Below, in pieces: positions 16,382-24,584 of a stretch of DNA of 64,000 nt (positions within the stretch are counted from its first letter, which is position 1; each line of letters begins with the position of its first letter). Made by a program: the position numbers and the translations under genes. The DNA comes from Acidobacteriota bacterium (GTDB taxonomy: Bacteria; Acidobacteriota; Holophagae; Acanthopleuribacterales; Acanthopleuribacteraceae), in the NCBI GenBank assembly GCA_020439745.1, contig JAGQSC010000021.1, positions 62,001 to 126,000 on the forward strand. Reading direction: 5' to 3'. Under the pieces are notes generated by a model that had not been told where the DNA came from, made no database searches, and saw nothing but the letters and a program-made list of their open reading frames with translations.

Positions 16382-18271
16382 CTAGTTGCGCTTAAACTTC
16401 AGAGTCACTTTTGTGCCCTTGCCGGGCGATGTATCCACACGAATGGCACCCCCACAGGATTGAATCGCTTCGCGCGCTGCGGCGATGCGCAACCCAATTT
16501 GAGAATCATTTTCTGTATTCTTTCCCAAATCGGCCTGAGACGTGCCTGCTCCGTTGTCGATTAATTGCAGCAGAATATCGTGGTCTGTTTGGTGCGTGCC
16601 TACAGTGATGCGTCGATCATCCATGCCATCCGTGCTGTCCACTGCATTGAGAAACAAGTTGAACAAGGCATGTGCCATCACTCGAGGCTTGGCTTTGATC
16701 GGCGTCAATTCCTGATTGAGTTGCGCGATCCACTTGATACCTTTTTCTTCAAGTAACACATCGTTTACGGACTGGATGGTGTTGACCATATGGTTGAGAT
16801 CCACCATATCCAGATTGCCATCGGTGGTAAGGGTCTCGATAGCAGCAAGAACACCCTCCAACTTACCATTGGAACCGCTTACCTCGCGGACCTGATGCAA
16901 CAGTGAAGGCATCAGGTAGCCAAGGGGTTCGTATCGTTGCAAGTTCGCAAGTTGTTTCTGAATGGCGCTCATGAATGACAGGTCGCGGATAATGGCGGTG
17001 AATGCAATGATCGTATCGTTTTGATTCTTGATCGGCGAAAAAGTGATATTCACGGGGACTTGCCGATGGTCCTTAGCCTGAAGTTTGGTCTCAAAGCCTT
17101 TTACCACCTTGCCGCTCACCACAAAAGCGAGCACCTTGTTGAGGTCTGTCAACTGATCCTGGCCAAACAAAATATTGATGTTCTGGTTGAGAATCTCCTC
17201 GCGTGTGTAGCCAAACATCTCTTCGGCTGCCTGGTTCCAGTTTTGGACCACCCACAGGTCGTTGAATGTGATGATGGCTTCGCCAGCAAAATTGACGAGA
17301 CTTTCTAAAAACCGCCGTATCTTCAAGTTATCTGAGTTCGATTTCTCCAACTGTTTGTAAAGGATCGACAGCTCTTCGTTTTTCTTCAGCAGTGCTGCCT
17401 GGCTGTTTTTCAAGTCGGTATACAAACGCGCTGTTTCCATGTTGGAAGTCAGCGCTTTCTGAAGCAGCTTGTCGCCAGATGAGCGATCGTCTTCTTGCAC
17501 CGAATGGGTGTATTTCAGAACCGTACGACCGCCTCGTGCCACACGCGGACTGAAGGTTTCATCGGGTGATTGGGCTTGTGTTTCTGCCGCCTCTGCCGAT
17601 TTCTTGGCCTCAGCCGAAGTGGCCAGGATCGATTGCTCCAGTTTTTCAATCACGCCTTCTACGTTCTTTACATTCTTGGAAAGTTGGTACTTGTTGAATA
17701 TGTAGCGAACGGTCTGCTTCACGGCTTCGATAAAAGTCTCAAGTACCCCATCGCCTTTGATAGCGACTGCCTCGAAGAAGGGGACATTGCGAAAATTGAG
17801 TTTTTGGTTCAATACGTCCAGAGGCAAGGCAGAAGAAAGGTCACGCTTGTTGTATTGCATGACCAGGGGTACCTCTTTGATGTTCAATCGGTTGGCCTGC
17901 AAATTGTGATAAAGATTGTTTATGCTCTGCACGTTTTCGTGCAGTTTGTTCTTTTCGGAATCTGCGACAAAAATCACGCCATCGGCACCACTCAACACAA
18001 TGCGCCTGGTTGAGTCGTAGTGAACCTGACCGGGCACCGTATAAATTTGGAGCTTTATGGAGTTGCCGTAGACATAACCCAAATCTACGGGAAGTAGATC
18101 GAAAAAGAGGGTGCGATCCTCCATGGTGTTCACGCTGAAGAGATCCGTCTTTTGGGTCGGATCGGTCATTTCATGGAGTTTTTGCAGATTGGTCGTTTTC
18201 CCGGAAAGGCCCGGCCCGTAAAACACGAGTTTGACCAGAATCTCATTGTCCTTGGTGTTGAATTGAACCAT
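16382..18271 (-). CDS. MglA-type GTPase fused to a PAS domain and histidine kinase
   Basis: A 629-residue fusion. Residues 1-195 form an MglA-like Ras GTPase: P-loop GPGLSGKTT (19-27), R53 and T54 in MEDRTLFFDLLP, YTVPGQ with Q82, and NKRD (141-144). These sit at the same numbering as Myxococcus MglA, including its intrinsic Arg finger. A linker (196-265) leads to a coiled coil (about 283-320), a PAS domain (about 320-435), a degenerate phospho-acceptor region LLHQVRE (H459, with Gln where Glu is usual) and an HATPase with N538/N542 and DNGAG (572-576). The start MVQFNTKD matches MglA N-termini; the upstream TTG is less likely. The protein is presumably cytosolic and links polarity GTPase signalling to phosphorylation. 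Confidence 0.88.
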   Translation of the reverse strand: MVQFNTKDNEILVKLVFYGPGLSGKTTNLQKLHEMTDPTQKTDLFSVNTMEDRTLFFDLLPVDLGYVYGNSIKLQIYTVPGQVHYDSTRRIVLSGADGVIFVADSEKNKLHENVQSINNLYHNLQANRLNIKEVPLVMQYNKRDLSSALPLDVLNQKLNFRNVPFFEAVAIKGDGVLETFIEAVKQTVRYIFNKYQLSKNVKNVEGVIEKLEQSILATSAEAKKSAEAAETQAQSPDETFSPRVARGGRTVLKYTHSVQEDDRSSGDKLLQKALTSNMETARLYTDLKNSQAALLKKNEELSILYKQLEKSNSDNLKIRRFLESLVNFAGEAIITFNDLWVVQNWNQAAEEMFGYTREEILNQNINILFGQDQLTDLNKVLAFVVSGKVVKGFETKLQAKDHRQVPVNITFSPIKNQNDTIIAFTAIIRDLSFMSAIQKQLANLQRYEPLGYLMPSLLHQVREVSGSNGKLEGVLAAIETLTTDGNLDMVDLNHMVNTIQSVNDVLLEEKGIKWIAQLNQELTPIKAKPRVMAHALFNLFLNAVDSTDGMDDRRITVGTHQTDHDILLQLIDNGAGTSQADLGKNTENDSQIGLRIAAAREAIQSCGGAIRVDTSPGKGTKVTLKFKRN

Positions 18272-18328
18272 GCACAATTCCCATGTTGGCATTCGGGCCA
18301 AACATTACTTGATAGAGACGTAGGGCCA

Positions 18329-18358
18329 TTTTAATGCAGGGGTTTGGGCTTTGTCGAG
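18329..18358 (-). promoter_or_regulatory. Promoter of the GTPase-kinase gene
   Basis: On the minus strand TCGACA (18353-18358) and TAAAAT (18329-18334) are 18 bp apart in the gap between pta and the GTPase-kinase gene. This gives the fusion gene its own sigma-70-like promoter with a leader of about 50 nt. Read-through from pta is also possible, since I see no terminator. Confidence 0.5.
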
Positions 18359-18370
18359 TTTTGCGGTTAA

Positions 18371-19360
18371 TTAAGCAAATTCACTTTGAATTGCGGTAAT
18401 CGCGCTAACCAATACGATGTCCTCCGTGTGGCATCCACGGGATAAGTCGTTCATGGGTTTTGCCAGGCCTTGGATGACTGGTCCCAAGGCCATGGCGCCC
18501 GCCAGTCGTTCGGTGAGCTTGTAGGCGATGTTGCCGGCATGAAGATTGGGGAAAATGAGCACATTGGCCTGACCCTCCACGGGTGAGCCGGGGGCCTTGC
18601 GTTTGGCTACGTGGGGTACTAATGCCGAATCGGCTTGTAGTTCTCCGTCAACTTTCAGGGTGGGGTGTTCGGCACGCACCCGTTGCATCGCGGAACGGAT
18701 GGGGACCAGGCTCTCGTGTTCTGCACTTCCATAGGAGGAAAATGCCAAGAACGCGACCCGCGGGTCGGTCTGCGCCAACTGACGCCAACTGCGAATTGAG
18801 GCATTTCCAATGGCAACCAGTTGATCTTCGCTGGGTTCTGGAATTACGCCGCAGTCGGCATAAATCAATGCCGTTTCTCCACGCCCCTCTCCCAAGATCA
18901 TGGCAAAGAAACTCGACACCCATTGAATGCCCGGAGCCAATCCCACGAATTGAATGCCCGTACGGACTGTTTCTGCGGTGGTGTGGACCGCGCCCGCCAC
19001 CACGCCATCTACATCATCAAGCCGCAACATAACCGCGGCTTGAACCATACGGTCGGCAGCGCGATCCAAAGCTTCCTGGCGGGTGATGCCTTTGTGTTTT
19101 CGAATCTCGAATACGGTGTCCCCATACTTGCGTTGCAAGGAGGAAGGCTCCGCAATTTCAAAATTGGGTTCAGGCAATCCCATCGACCGACGTTCTGACT
19201 CAAAAGCTGCGCCGTCACAAATAAGCACGGGACGTGCGATTCGCGTGTCGGCAAGCTGATAGGCGGCCCGGATCACGCGGGGATCTTCCCCTTCGGGCAA
19301 GGCAATCCGGCGGTCCAATTGTTTGGCCCGCTCAATGAGTTCTGCTTTGAATGCCGTCAA
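18371..19360 (-). CDS. pta: Phosphate acetyltransferase
   Basis: A 329-residue enzyme of the short Pta type (PTA_PTB domain only). It interconverts acetyl-CoA and acetyl phosphate. Key segments: RIALPEGEDPRVIRAA at the N-terminus, GAVHTTAETVRTGIQ, a DCGVIPEPSEDQL block, FSSYGSAEH, KVDGELQADSALV and ANVLIFPNLHAGNIAYKLTERL. These are the standard Pta landmarks. Its ATG overlaps the stop of the class II DAHP synthase gene (ATGA), so the two are translationally coupled. No acetate kinase gene is next to it in this window. Confidence 0.92.
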   Translation of the reverse strand: MTAFKAELIERAKQLDRRIALPEGEDPRVIRAAYQLADTRIARPVLICDGAAFESERRSMGLPEPNFEIAEPSSLQRKYGDTVFEIRKHKGITRQEALDRAADRMVQAAVMLRLDDVDGVVAGAVHTTAETVRTGIQFVGLAPGIQWVSSFFAMILGEGRGETALIYADCGVIPEPSEDQLVAIGNASIRSWRQLAQTDPRVAFLAFSSYGSAEHESLVPIRSAMQRVRAEHPTLKVDGELQADSALVPHVAKRKAPGSPVEGQANVLIFPNLHAGNIAYKLTERLAGAMALGPVIQGLAKPMNDLSRGCHTEDIVLVSAITAIQSEFA

Positions 19361-20715
19361 AGTCCGTTCCGATGCGAACGCAGCAATTCACTTACATGGA
19401 AGGCTATTTCCAGGCTCTGTTTGGCATTCAAGCGTGGGTCGCAAGCCGTACTGTAGCGATACGGTAGTTCTTCATCTCGAACCTCATCGGTTCCGCCCAC
19501 GCATTCTGTGACATGATCGCCCGTCAGTTCCAGATGAATGCCCCCTGGCACGGTGCCCTCGGCACGGTGGATCTGAAAGAATTGATTGACCTCTGACAGA
19601 ATCTTATCGAAATGGCGAGTCTTGAAGCCACTGGTCGAAAGGAACGTATTACCGTGCATGGGATCACAGCTCCAGACCACATCTGCCCCCATTTCCTTGG
19701 TTCGACGAACCAAACCAGGCAGGAATCCTGCGATTTTTTCGGCACCGAATCGGGTGATCAGCACGATTCGACCCGGTTCATTTTCAGGATTCAAAGCGGT
19801 AATCAACGAGCGTAACGAATCGGGATCGCAAGTAGGGCCCACTTTGACACCAATCGGGTTTCGCACGCCGCGAAAGTACTCCACGTGGGCGCCATCGATT
19901 TGTCGCGTTCGATCGCCGATCCACAACATATGTGCAGAGCAGTTGTACCACTGCTGCGTGAGTGAATCCACTCGTGTCAAAGCTGACTCATAGTCGAGCA
20001 ACAAACCTTCATGGGATGTGTACAAGTCCACCTGGTGGAGTTGTGGAAATCGGCTGGAATCCAGGCCGCAAGCTCGCATGAACTCCAGCGACTGATAGAT
20101 AGCTTCGGCCATGGAGTCAAACTTATGCACCAGGGGACTGTTCTTGACGTAATCCAGATTCCAGTTGTGAACACGTGACAAGTCGGCAAATCCACCATGA
20201 GTAAATGCTCGGAGCAGGTTTAACGTGGAGGCTGACTGATGATAAGCCCGTAAGAGACGCTGGGGGTCGGGAGTACGCGCTGCCGGCGTGGGTTCCAGAC
20301 TGTTGACACAATCGCCACGGAAAGTCAGTAATTCCTCGCCATTCACCACCTCGGATGGTTTGGAGCGCGGCTTGGCATACTGACCCGCAATGCGACCCAG
20401 CTTGACCACGGGTTTCAGACCGCCGTAAGTGAGGACGACTGCCATTTGTAGGATGATCTTCAATTTCTCTTTGATGATTTTGGCGTGGGACTGGCGAAAC
20501 TCTTCAGCACAATCACCGGCTTGAAGTAGAAATGCATCGCCGCGCGCAACTGCGGCTAGGTGATCTTTGAGTTGTCGCACTTCTCCTGCGAAAACCAGGG
20601 GTGGCTGTTGTTTGAGTTCGTCAAGGACTTCCTGGTGGACAGATTCATCCGGCCAAGGCGGCTGCTGTGCCGCTTCCTTATCTCGCCATGAGTAGAGGTT
20701 CCAGTTTGGGGCCAT
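19357..20715 (-). CDS. aroF: 3-deoxy-7-phosphoheptulonate synthase, class II
   Basis: A 452-residue plant/Mycobacterium-type DAHP synthase, the first step of the shikimate pathway. Diagnostic segments: WSWRD-like NLYSWRDKEAAQQPPWPD, LLQAGDCAEEF, KPVVKLGRIAGQYAKPRS, GDCVNSLEP, YTSHEGLLLDYE, WIGDRTRQ, VGVKVGPTCD-like GVKVGPTCDPD, WSCDPMHGNT and GGIHLELTGDHVTECVGG. The MAPNWNLYSW start at 20715 has GGGAGGG upstream and fits the family, so the 23 in-frame upstream codons are excluded. It has its own promoter and ends in an overlap with pta. Confidence 0.92.
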   Translation of the reverse strand: MAPNWNLYSWRDKEAAQQPPWPDESVHQEVLDELKQQPPLVFAGEVRQLKDHLAAVARGDAFLLQAGDCAEEFRQSHAKIIKEKLKIILQMAVVLTYGGLKPVVKLGRIAGQYAKPRSKPSEVVNGEELLTFRGDCVNSLEPTPAARTPDPQRLLRAYHQSASTLNLLRAFTHGGFADLSRVHNWNLDYVKNSPLVHKFDSMAEAIYQSLEFMRACGLDSSRFPQLHQVDLYTSHEGLLLDYESALTRVDSLTQQWYNCSAHMLWIGDRTRQIDGAHVEYFRGVRNPIGVKVGPTCDPDSLRSLITALNPENEPGRIVLITRFGAEKIAGFLPGLVRRTKEMGADVVWSCDPMHGNTFLSTSGFKTRHFDKILSEVNQFFQIHRAEGTVPGGIHLELTGDHVTECVGGTDEVRDEELPYRYSTACDPRLNAKQSLEIAFHVSELLRSHRNGL

Positions 20716-20742
20716 GGGTCCCTCCCACAATAAAATTCGCCT

Positions 20743-20770
20743 ATTATAGCCGCAGGGTTTCATTCGCCAA
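20743..20770 (-). promoter_or_regulatory. Promoter of the aroF-pta operon
   Basis: On the minus strand TTGGCG (20765-20770) and a perfect TATAAT (20743-20748) are 16 bp apart. Transcription from about 20736 would leave a leader of about 21 nt, just enough for the GGGAGGG ribosome site. Confidence 0.6.
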
Positions 20771-20784
20771 GCACCAATTGACAC

Positions 20785-20814
20785 AAAAAAAGACCCGGAC
20801 CTAGGGCCCGGGTC
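20785..20814 (-). terminator. Intrinsic terminator of nrdJ
   Basis: On the minus strand GACCCGG (20808-20814) and CCGGGTC (20792-20798) form a stem with a 9-nt loop, followed directly by seven Ts (20785-20791). It lies 27 nt past the nrdJ stop and insulates the aroF promoter behind it. Confidence 0.88.
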
Positions 20815-20840
20815 GTACCAGTTCGACTAGGAGTGGCGAA

Positions 20841-23800
20841 CTAACTACAGCCTGTGGTGGCACCGCAGGTATCGCATTTGAGGCATGTCCCATTGCGTAC
20901 AAGCGTCAGATTTCCGCAGTCCGGGCAGGGATCGCCTTCATAGCCTTTGAGTCGCGCAATGCGTTGATGGGTCGTCGCTTGCGCTTCTCCCTTGGTTTGA
21001 ATTTCTACTTTCGTCATTTTCATGATTTCGGAGAATTCCACATCCGTTTCGTCCAGGTCATCGTCTTCTTCAACGGCAGGTGAGGGCGGTACATGGGCGT
21101 ACTCGTGACGTGAAAGATAGTTGAATCCCAGTTCTCGGAACACAAAGTCGATCACAGAATCACTGAACTTAATATTGTCGTGACCTACAACGGATCCGCT
21201 TGGTTCGAACTTGGTGAAAACAAATGCATCCATGTACTCTTCCAAGGGCACGCCGTACTGAAGGCCCAATGAAACCGCAATTGCGAAACAGTTCATGAGG
21301 CTGCGGAACGCAGCACCTTCACGATGCATGTCGAGGAAGATCTCTCCCAAGCGCCCGTCTGGGTATTCACCGGTCCGCAAATACAGTTTGTGGCCACCGA
21401 TCACTACCTTTTGGGTGTAGCCTGTGCGGCGATTGGGTAACAGGGCCCTACGCGCCTGAACCATCTGAGTCATGGCTTTGGCCGTTTGGACCACTTTGTC
21501 GTGGGTGGATGATTGCGCTTCATCAATGAGCAACTCATCGGTAATGACTGACAGCGGTTGGCTCAGCTTGGAACCATCACGATAAAGGGCGATGGCCTTG
21601 AGTGCCAGCTCCCATGCTTTGTAGTACACCTTGTTGATTTGCTCTACGGTCGCTTCGTTGGGCATATTAATGGTCTTGGATATGGCACCGGCCAAGAAGG
21701 GTTGTGCAGAAGCCATGATATTCAGATGACCTTCGTAGGCAATAAACCGTTTACCTCGTGTGCCGCACTTGTTGGCACAATCAAACACCGCATAGTGTTC
21801 TTCCTTGAGGAAGGGCGCGCCTTCGATGGTCATGGTTCCACAGCAGTAATCGTTGGCTGCTTGTATTTCTTCTTTGCTGAATCCTAAATGGGTCAACAAG
21901 TCGAATTGGTAATCGTCAATGTGTTCGCGTCCTATGCCCAACGTCTGTACCAGGAAGTCTTCACCCAGTGTGTAGCGATTGAACGAGAACTTGATGTCAA
22001 AGACAGAGCCCAAAGTGGATTCCAACTTGTCCAGTACGCTGGTGGTGAATCCCTTGGATCGTAACGATTCGTGGTTGATGTGGGGCGCACCTTTGAGCGT
22101 GCCCGTTCCGCGACAGTACTCCGTAATGCGCTGGATCTCGTCCTGGTTGTAGCCCAAGTTGCGCAAGGCAAGAGGCACCGATGAATTGATGATCTTGAAG
22201 TAACCGCCTCCGGCGAGTTTTTTGAACTTGACCAGTGCGAAATCAGGCTCAATACCAGTAGTATCGCAGTCCATCACCAGTCCAATGGTGCCCGTGGGTG
22301 CCAGGACCGTGGTTTGGGCATTGCGATATCCATGTTGTTCACCCATGGCCAAAGCGTCGTCCCAGGCGCGTTTGGCCGCATCCAACAGGTATCCGGGGCA
22401 ATGCGATGAGTCTATGCCCATGGGCTTCACTTCCAACTGCTCGTATTCGCGTTCGTCGGCGTTGTAGGCGGCCCGGCGGTGATTGCGAATGACGCGTAAC
22501 ATATGGTCCTTGTTGCGCTTGTAACCCGGAAACGCGCCCAACTCAGAACTCATTTCGGCGGACGTTTTGTAGCAAGTACCCGTGAGGATGGCCGTGATGG
22601 CACCCGTGATCGCGTTGGCTCGATGTGAATGATAGGGGATGCCACAAACCATTAACAGCGCGCCCAGGTTGGCGTAGCCCAGTCCAAGCGTTCTGAACTC
22701 GTAGGAACGTTCGGCAATCTCGCGACTGGGGAACTGTGCCATCAATACCGAAAGCTCAAGAACCACCGTCCAGGTACGACAGACATCGGTAAACGAAGTG
22801 ACATCAAATGTATTGGTGGCACTGTCGTAAAAGCGCAGTAGGTTGACCGAAGCAAGGTTACACGCCGTATCGTCCAGGAACATGTACTCGCTGCAGGGAT
22901 TAGATGCATTAATGCGGCCATCCTCTGGACAGGTGTGCCATTCATTAATGGTGGTATCGAATTGCAGACCTGGGTCCGCGCTACTCCAGGCCGCAAATCC
23001 GACTTTCTGCCATAAATCTTCGGCCAGAATTTCCTTAGTGACCTTACCGCTTGATCGTGCTGTTAACTGCCACTGGTCGCCATTTTGAACCGCGCGCATG
23101 AAGTCATTCGTCACGCGAACGCTGTTGTTTGAGTTCTGTCCGCTTACAGTGGCGTAGGCGTCAGATTCCCAGTTGACATCGTATTCGGGGACTTCAAAGT
23201 CCTTGTAGCCCTGTCTGGCAAGCTGCAACACGCGATGGATATAGGATTGCGGAACATGACTGTCAACTGCCTTACGGATACATGTTCGCAATGTGGCGTT
23301 ATCTGCAGGGTTATCGTGGAGTTCCCCTTGCTCGTCCCAGCATGCGCGAATAATGTCGCGTAGTGCCGATTTCGTGGCGCGGCTACCCGCGACCAATGCC
23401 GCGACCTTTTGCTCCTCCACCATTTTCCATTCAATAAAGGACTCAATGTCAGGGTGATCGATGTCCAAGGTCACCATCTTGGCTGCTCGACGCGTCGTAC
23501 CGCCTGATTTGATGGCACCCGCGGCCCGGTCCCCAATCTTCAAAAAACTCATCAGACCCGAGGATCGTCCACCTCCGGACAGCGGTTCACCGGCAGCGCG
23601 AATACGACTGAAATTGGAGCCCGTTCCAGATCCGTATTTGAATAAGCGCGCTTCACGGGTCCACAAATCCATAATGCCGCCTTCGTTGACCAAATCATCG
23701 GCGACACTTTGAATGAAACAAGCATGGGGCTGAGGGTGAGAATAGGCGTCCTTGGAACGCTGTACTTTGCCTGTCTGTGGATCCACATAATAGTGACCCT

Positions 23801-24314
23801 GAGCGGGTCCATTGATACCGTAAGCCCATTCCAGACCCGTGTTGAACCACTGCGGGGAGTTGGGTGCAACCATTTGGCGCGCCAACATGTGACTCAGCTC
23901 GTCGTAAAAGACCTGGGCATCCTCTTCCGAAGAAAAATAATCGTGTTTCCAACCCCAGTATGTCCAACACCCAGCAAGGCGATTGAATACCTGGCGGGCA
24001 TCGGTTTCCATGGTGTAACGGGCATCTTCGGGAATCTGCTCCAGCGATTTTTCATCCGGCTGACTGCGTTGCAACCAGCTGGGCACGTTCTTCTCTGATA
24101 CACGTTTCACACATGCGGGTACACCAGCCTTGCGGAAGTATTTCTGTGCCAATACATCCACGGCCACCTGAGACCAATCTGCAGGAACCGTGATGTTCTC
24201 TGCTGAGAAAACCAACGTCCCATCGGGATTTCTGATTTCGGATGTCTTCTTGACGAATTGGATGTCATGGTAGGGCGACTGACCGGCCACAGTAAAACGA
24301 CGAGCAAACTTCAT
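20841..24314 (-). CDS. nrdJ: Vitamin B12-dependent ribonucleotide reductase (class II)
   Basis: An adenosylcobalamin-dependent ribonucleotide reductase of about 1157 residues, full length for NrdJ. It reduces ribonucleotides with or without oxygen. The N-terminus [15 protein letters not shown] is typical. The R1 core shows [78 protein letters not shown] and [20 protein letters not shown]. The C-terminus has the [18 protein letters not shown] and CGATTGCS cysteines that re-reduce the active site or bind zinc. The start at 24314 is chosen by family N-terminus over the ATG 18 nt upstream. It is divergent from comEC, with an NrdR-type promoter and a folded leader. Confidence 0.96.
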   Translation of the reverse strand: MKFARRFTVAGQSPYHDIQFVKKTSEIRNPDGTLVFSAENITVPADWSQVAVDVLAQKYFRKAGVPACVKRVSEKNVPSWLQRSQPDEKSLEQIPEDARYTMETDARQVFNRLAGCWTYWGWKHDYFSSEEDAQVFYDELSHMLARQMVAPNSPQWFNTGLEWAYGINGPAQGHYYVDPQTGKVQRSKDAYSHPQPHACFIQSVADDLVNEGGIMDLWTREARLFKYGSGTGSNFSRIRAAGEPLSGGGRSSGLMSFLKIGDRAAGAIKSGGTTRRAAKMVTLDIDHPDIESFIEWKMVEEQKVAALVAGSRATKSALRDIIRACWDEQGELHDNPADNATLRTCIRKAVDSHVPQSYIHRVLQLARQGYKDFEVPEYDVNWESDAYATVSGQNSNNSVRVTNDFMRAVQNGDQWQLTARSSGKVTKEILAEDLWQKVGFAAWSSADPGLQFDTTINEWHTCPEDGRINASNPCSEYMFLDDTACNLASVNLLRFYDSATNTFDVTSFTDVCRTWTVVLELSVLMAQFPSREIAERSYEFRTLGLGYANLGALLMVCGIPYHSHRANAITGAITAILTGTCYKTSAEMSSELGAFPGYKRNKDHMLRVIRNHRRAAYNADEREYEQLEVKPMGIDSSHCPGYLLDAAKRAWDDALAMGEQHGYRNAQTTVLAPTGTIGLVMDCDTTGIEPDFALVKFKKLAGGGYFKIINSSVPLALRNLGYNQDEIQRITEYCRGTGTLKGAPHINHESLRSKGFTTSVLDKLESTLGSVFDIKFSFNRYTLGEDFLVQTLGIGREHIDDYQFDLLTHLGFSKEEIQAANDYCCGTMTIEGAPFLKEEHYAVFDCANKCGTRGKRFIAYEGHLNIMASAQPFLAGAISKTINMPNEATVEQINKVYYKAWELALKAIALYRDGSKLSQPLSVITDELLIDEAQSSTHDKVVQTAKAMTQMVQARRALLPNRRTGYTQKVVIGGHKLYLRTGEYPDGRLGEIFLDMHREGAAFRSLMNCFAIAVSLGLQYGVPLEEYMDAFVFTKFEPSGSVVGHDNIKFSDSVIDFVFRELGFNYLSRHEYAHVPPSPAVEEDDDLDETDVEFSEIMKMTKVEIQTKGEAQATTHQRIARLKGYEGDPCPDCGNLTLVRNGTCLKCDTCGATTGCS

Positions 24315-24352
24315 ACTTACTCCCCCGAGCATCTTTATTTATGAATGAATTA

Positions 24353-24434
24353 AAAACCTTCAAGTCAGGTTTCTTCGCAGACAGCAGCGGCGGGCCCCCG
24401 AGGCGGAGAAACCATCACATCAATGTAAGGTTTT
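24353..24434 (-). ncRNA. Structured nrdJ 5' leader (class unknown)
   Basis: The predicted nrdJ transcript starts near 24433, exactly where an outer stem begins. AAAACCTT (24427-24434) pairs with AAGGTTTT (24353-24360), both perfect. Inside it GGTTTCT (24407-24413) pairs with AGAAACC (24368-24374), enclosing a GC-rich loop region, and a small ACAT/ATGT hairpin may sit between the stems. The leader ends about 40 nt before the start codon. It lacks a B12-box-like segment and is too short for a standard cobalamin riboswitch. A conserved nrdJ RNA motif has been described by comparative genomics; I cannot test whether this is a member. Confidence 0.55.
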
Positions 24435-24439
24435 CTAGG

Positions 24440-24493
24440 ATATTATGCCTATATTTTGTGGGTGTCAACAGTTAAATATACTATATGTTGTGC
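24440..24493 (-). promoter_or_regulatory. nrdJ promoter with paired NrdR boxes
   Basis: On the minus strand TTGACA (24463-24468) and TAATAT (24440-24445) are 17 bp apart, a near-consensus promoter. Two sites resemble the NrdR box ACACWATATMTWGT: GCACAACATATAGT (24480-24493, 12/14), upstream of the -35, and CCACAAAATATAGG (24448-24461, 11/14), inside the spacer. Their 32-bp offset is about three helical turns, the usual NrdR arrangement. Repression by NrdR-ATP/dATP is the expected logic. The nrdR gene is not in this window. Confidence 0.8.
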
Positions 24494-24561
24494 TAACTGA
24501 AAAATACTCGGAAACCCTTGGCAACGATAGGTTTTTGTCATTTTAGGTCCCTTTGGGGGCG

Positions 24562-24567
24562 TATAAT
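24562..24567 (+). promoter_or_regulatory. -10 hexamer of comEC
   Basis: A perfect TATAAT lies 17 nt before the comEC ATG, so the leader would be only about a dozen nucleotides. I see no good -35 at the right spacing. There is no strong SD before the start either, which suggests low expression, as is usual for competence permease genes. Confidence 0.45.
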
Positions 24568-24584
24568 GGGGCCAATTTATCGCC

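Noticed and set aside
24315-24584. Cobalamin riboswitch upstream of nrdJ
   Set aside because: The leader is about 120 nt, shorter than cobalamin riboswitches, and I cannot find a B12-box-like segment. It is reported as a structured leader of unknown class instead.
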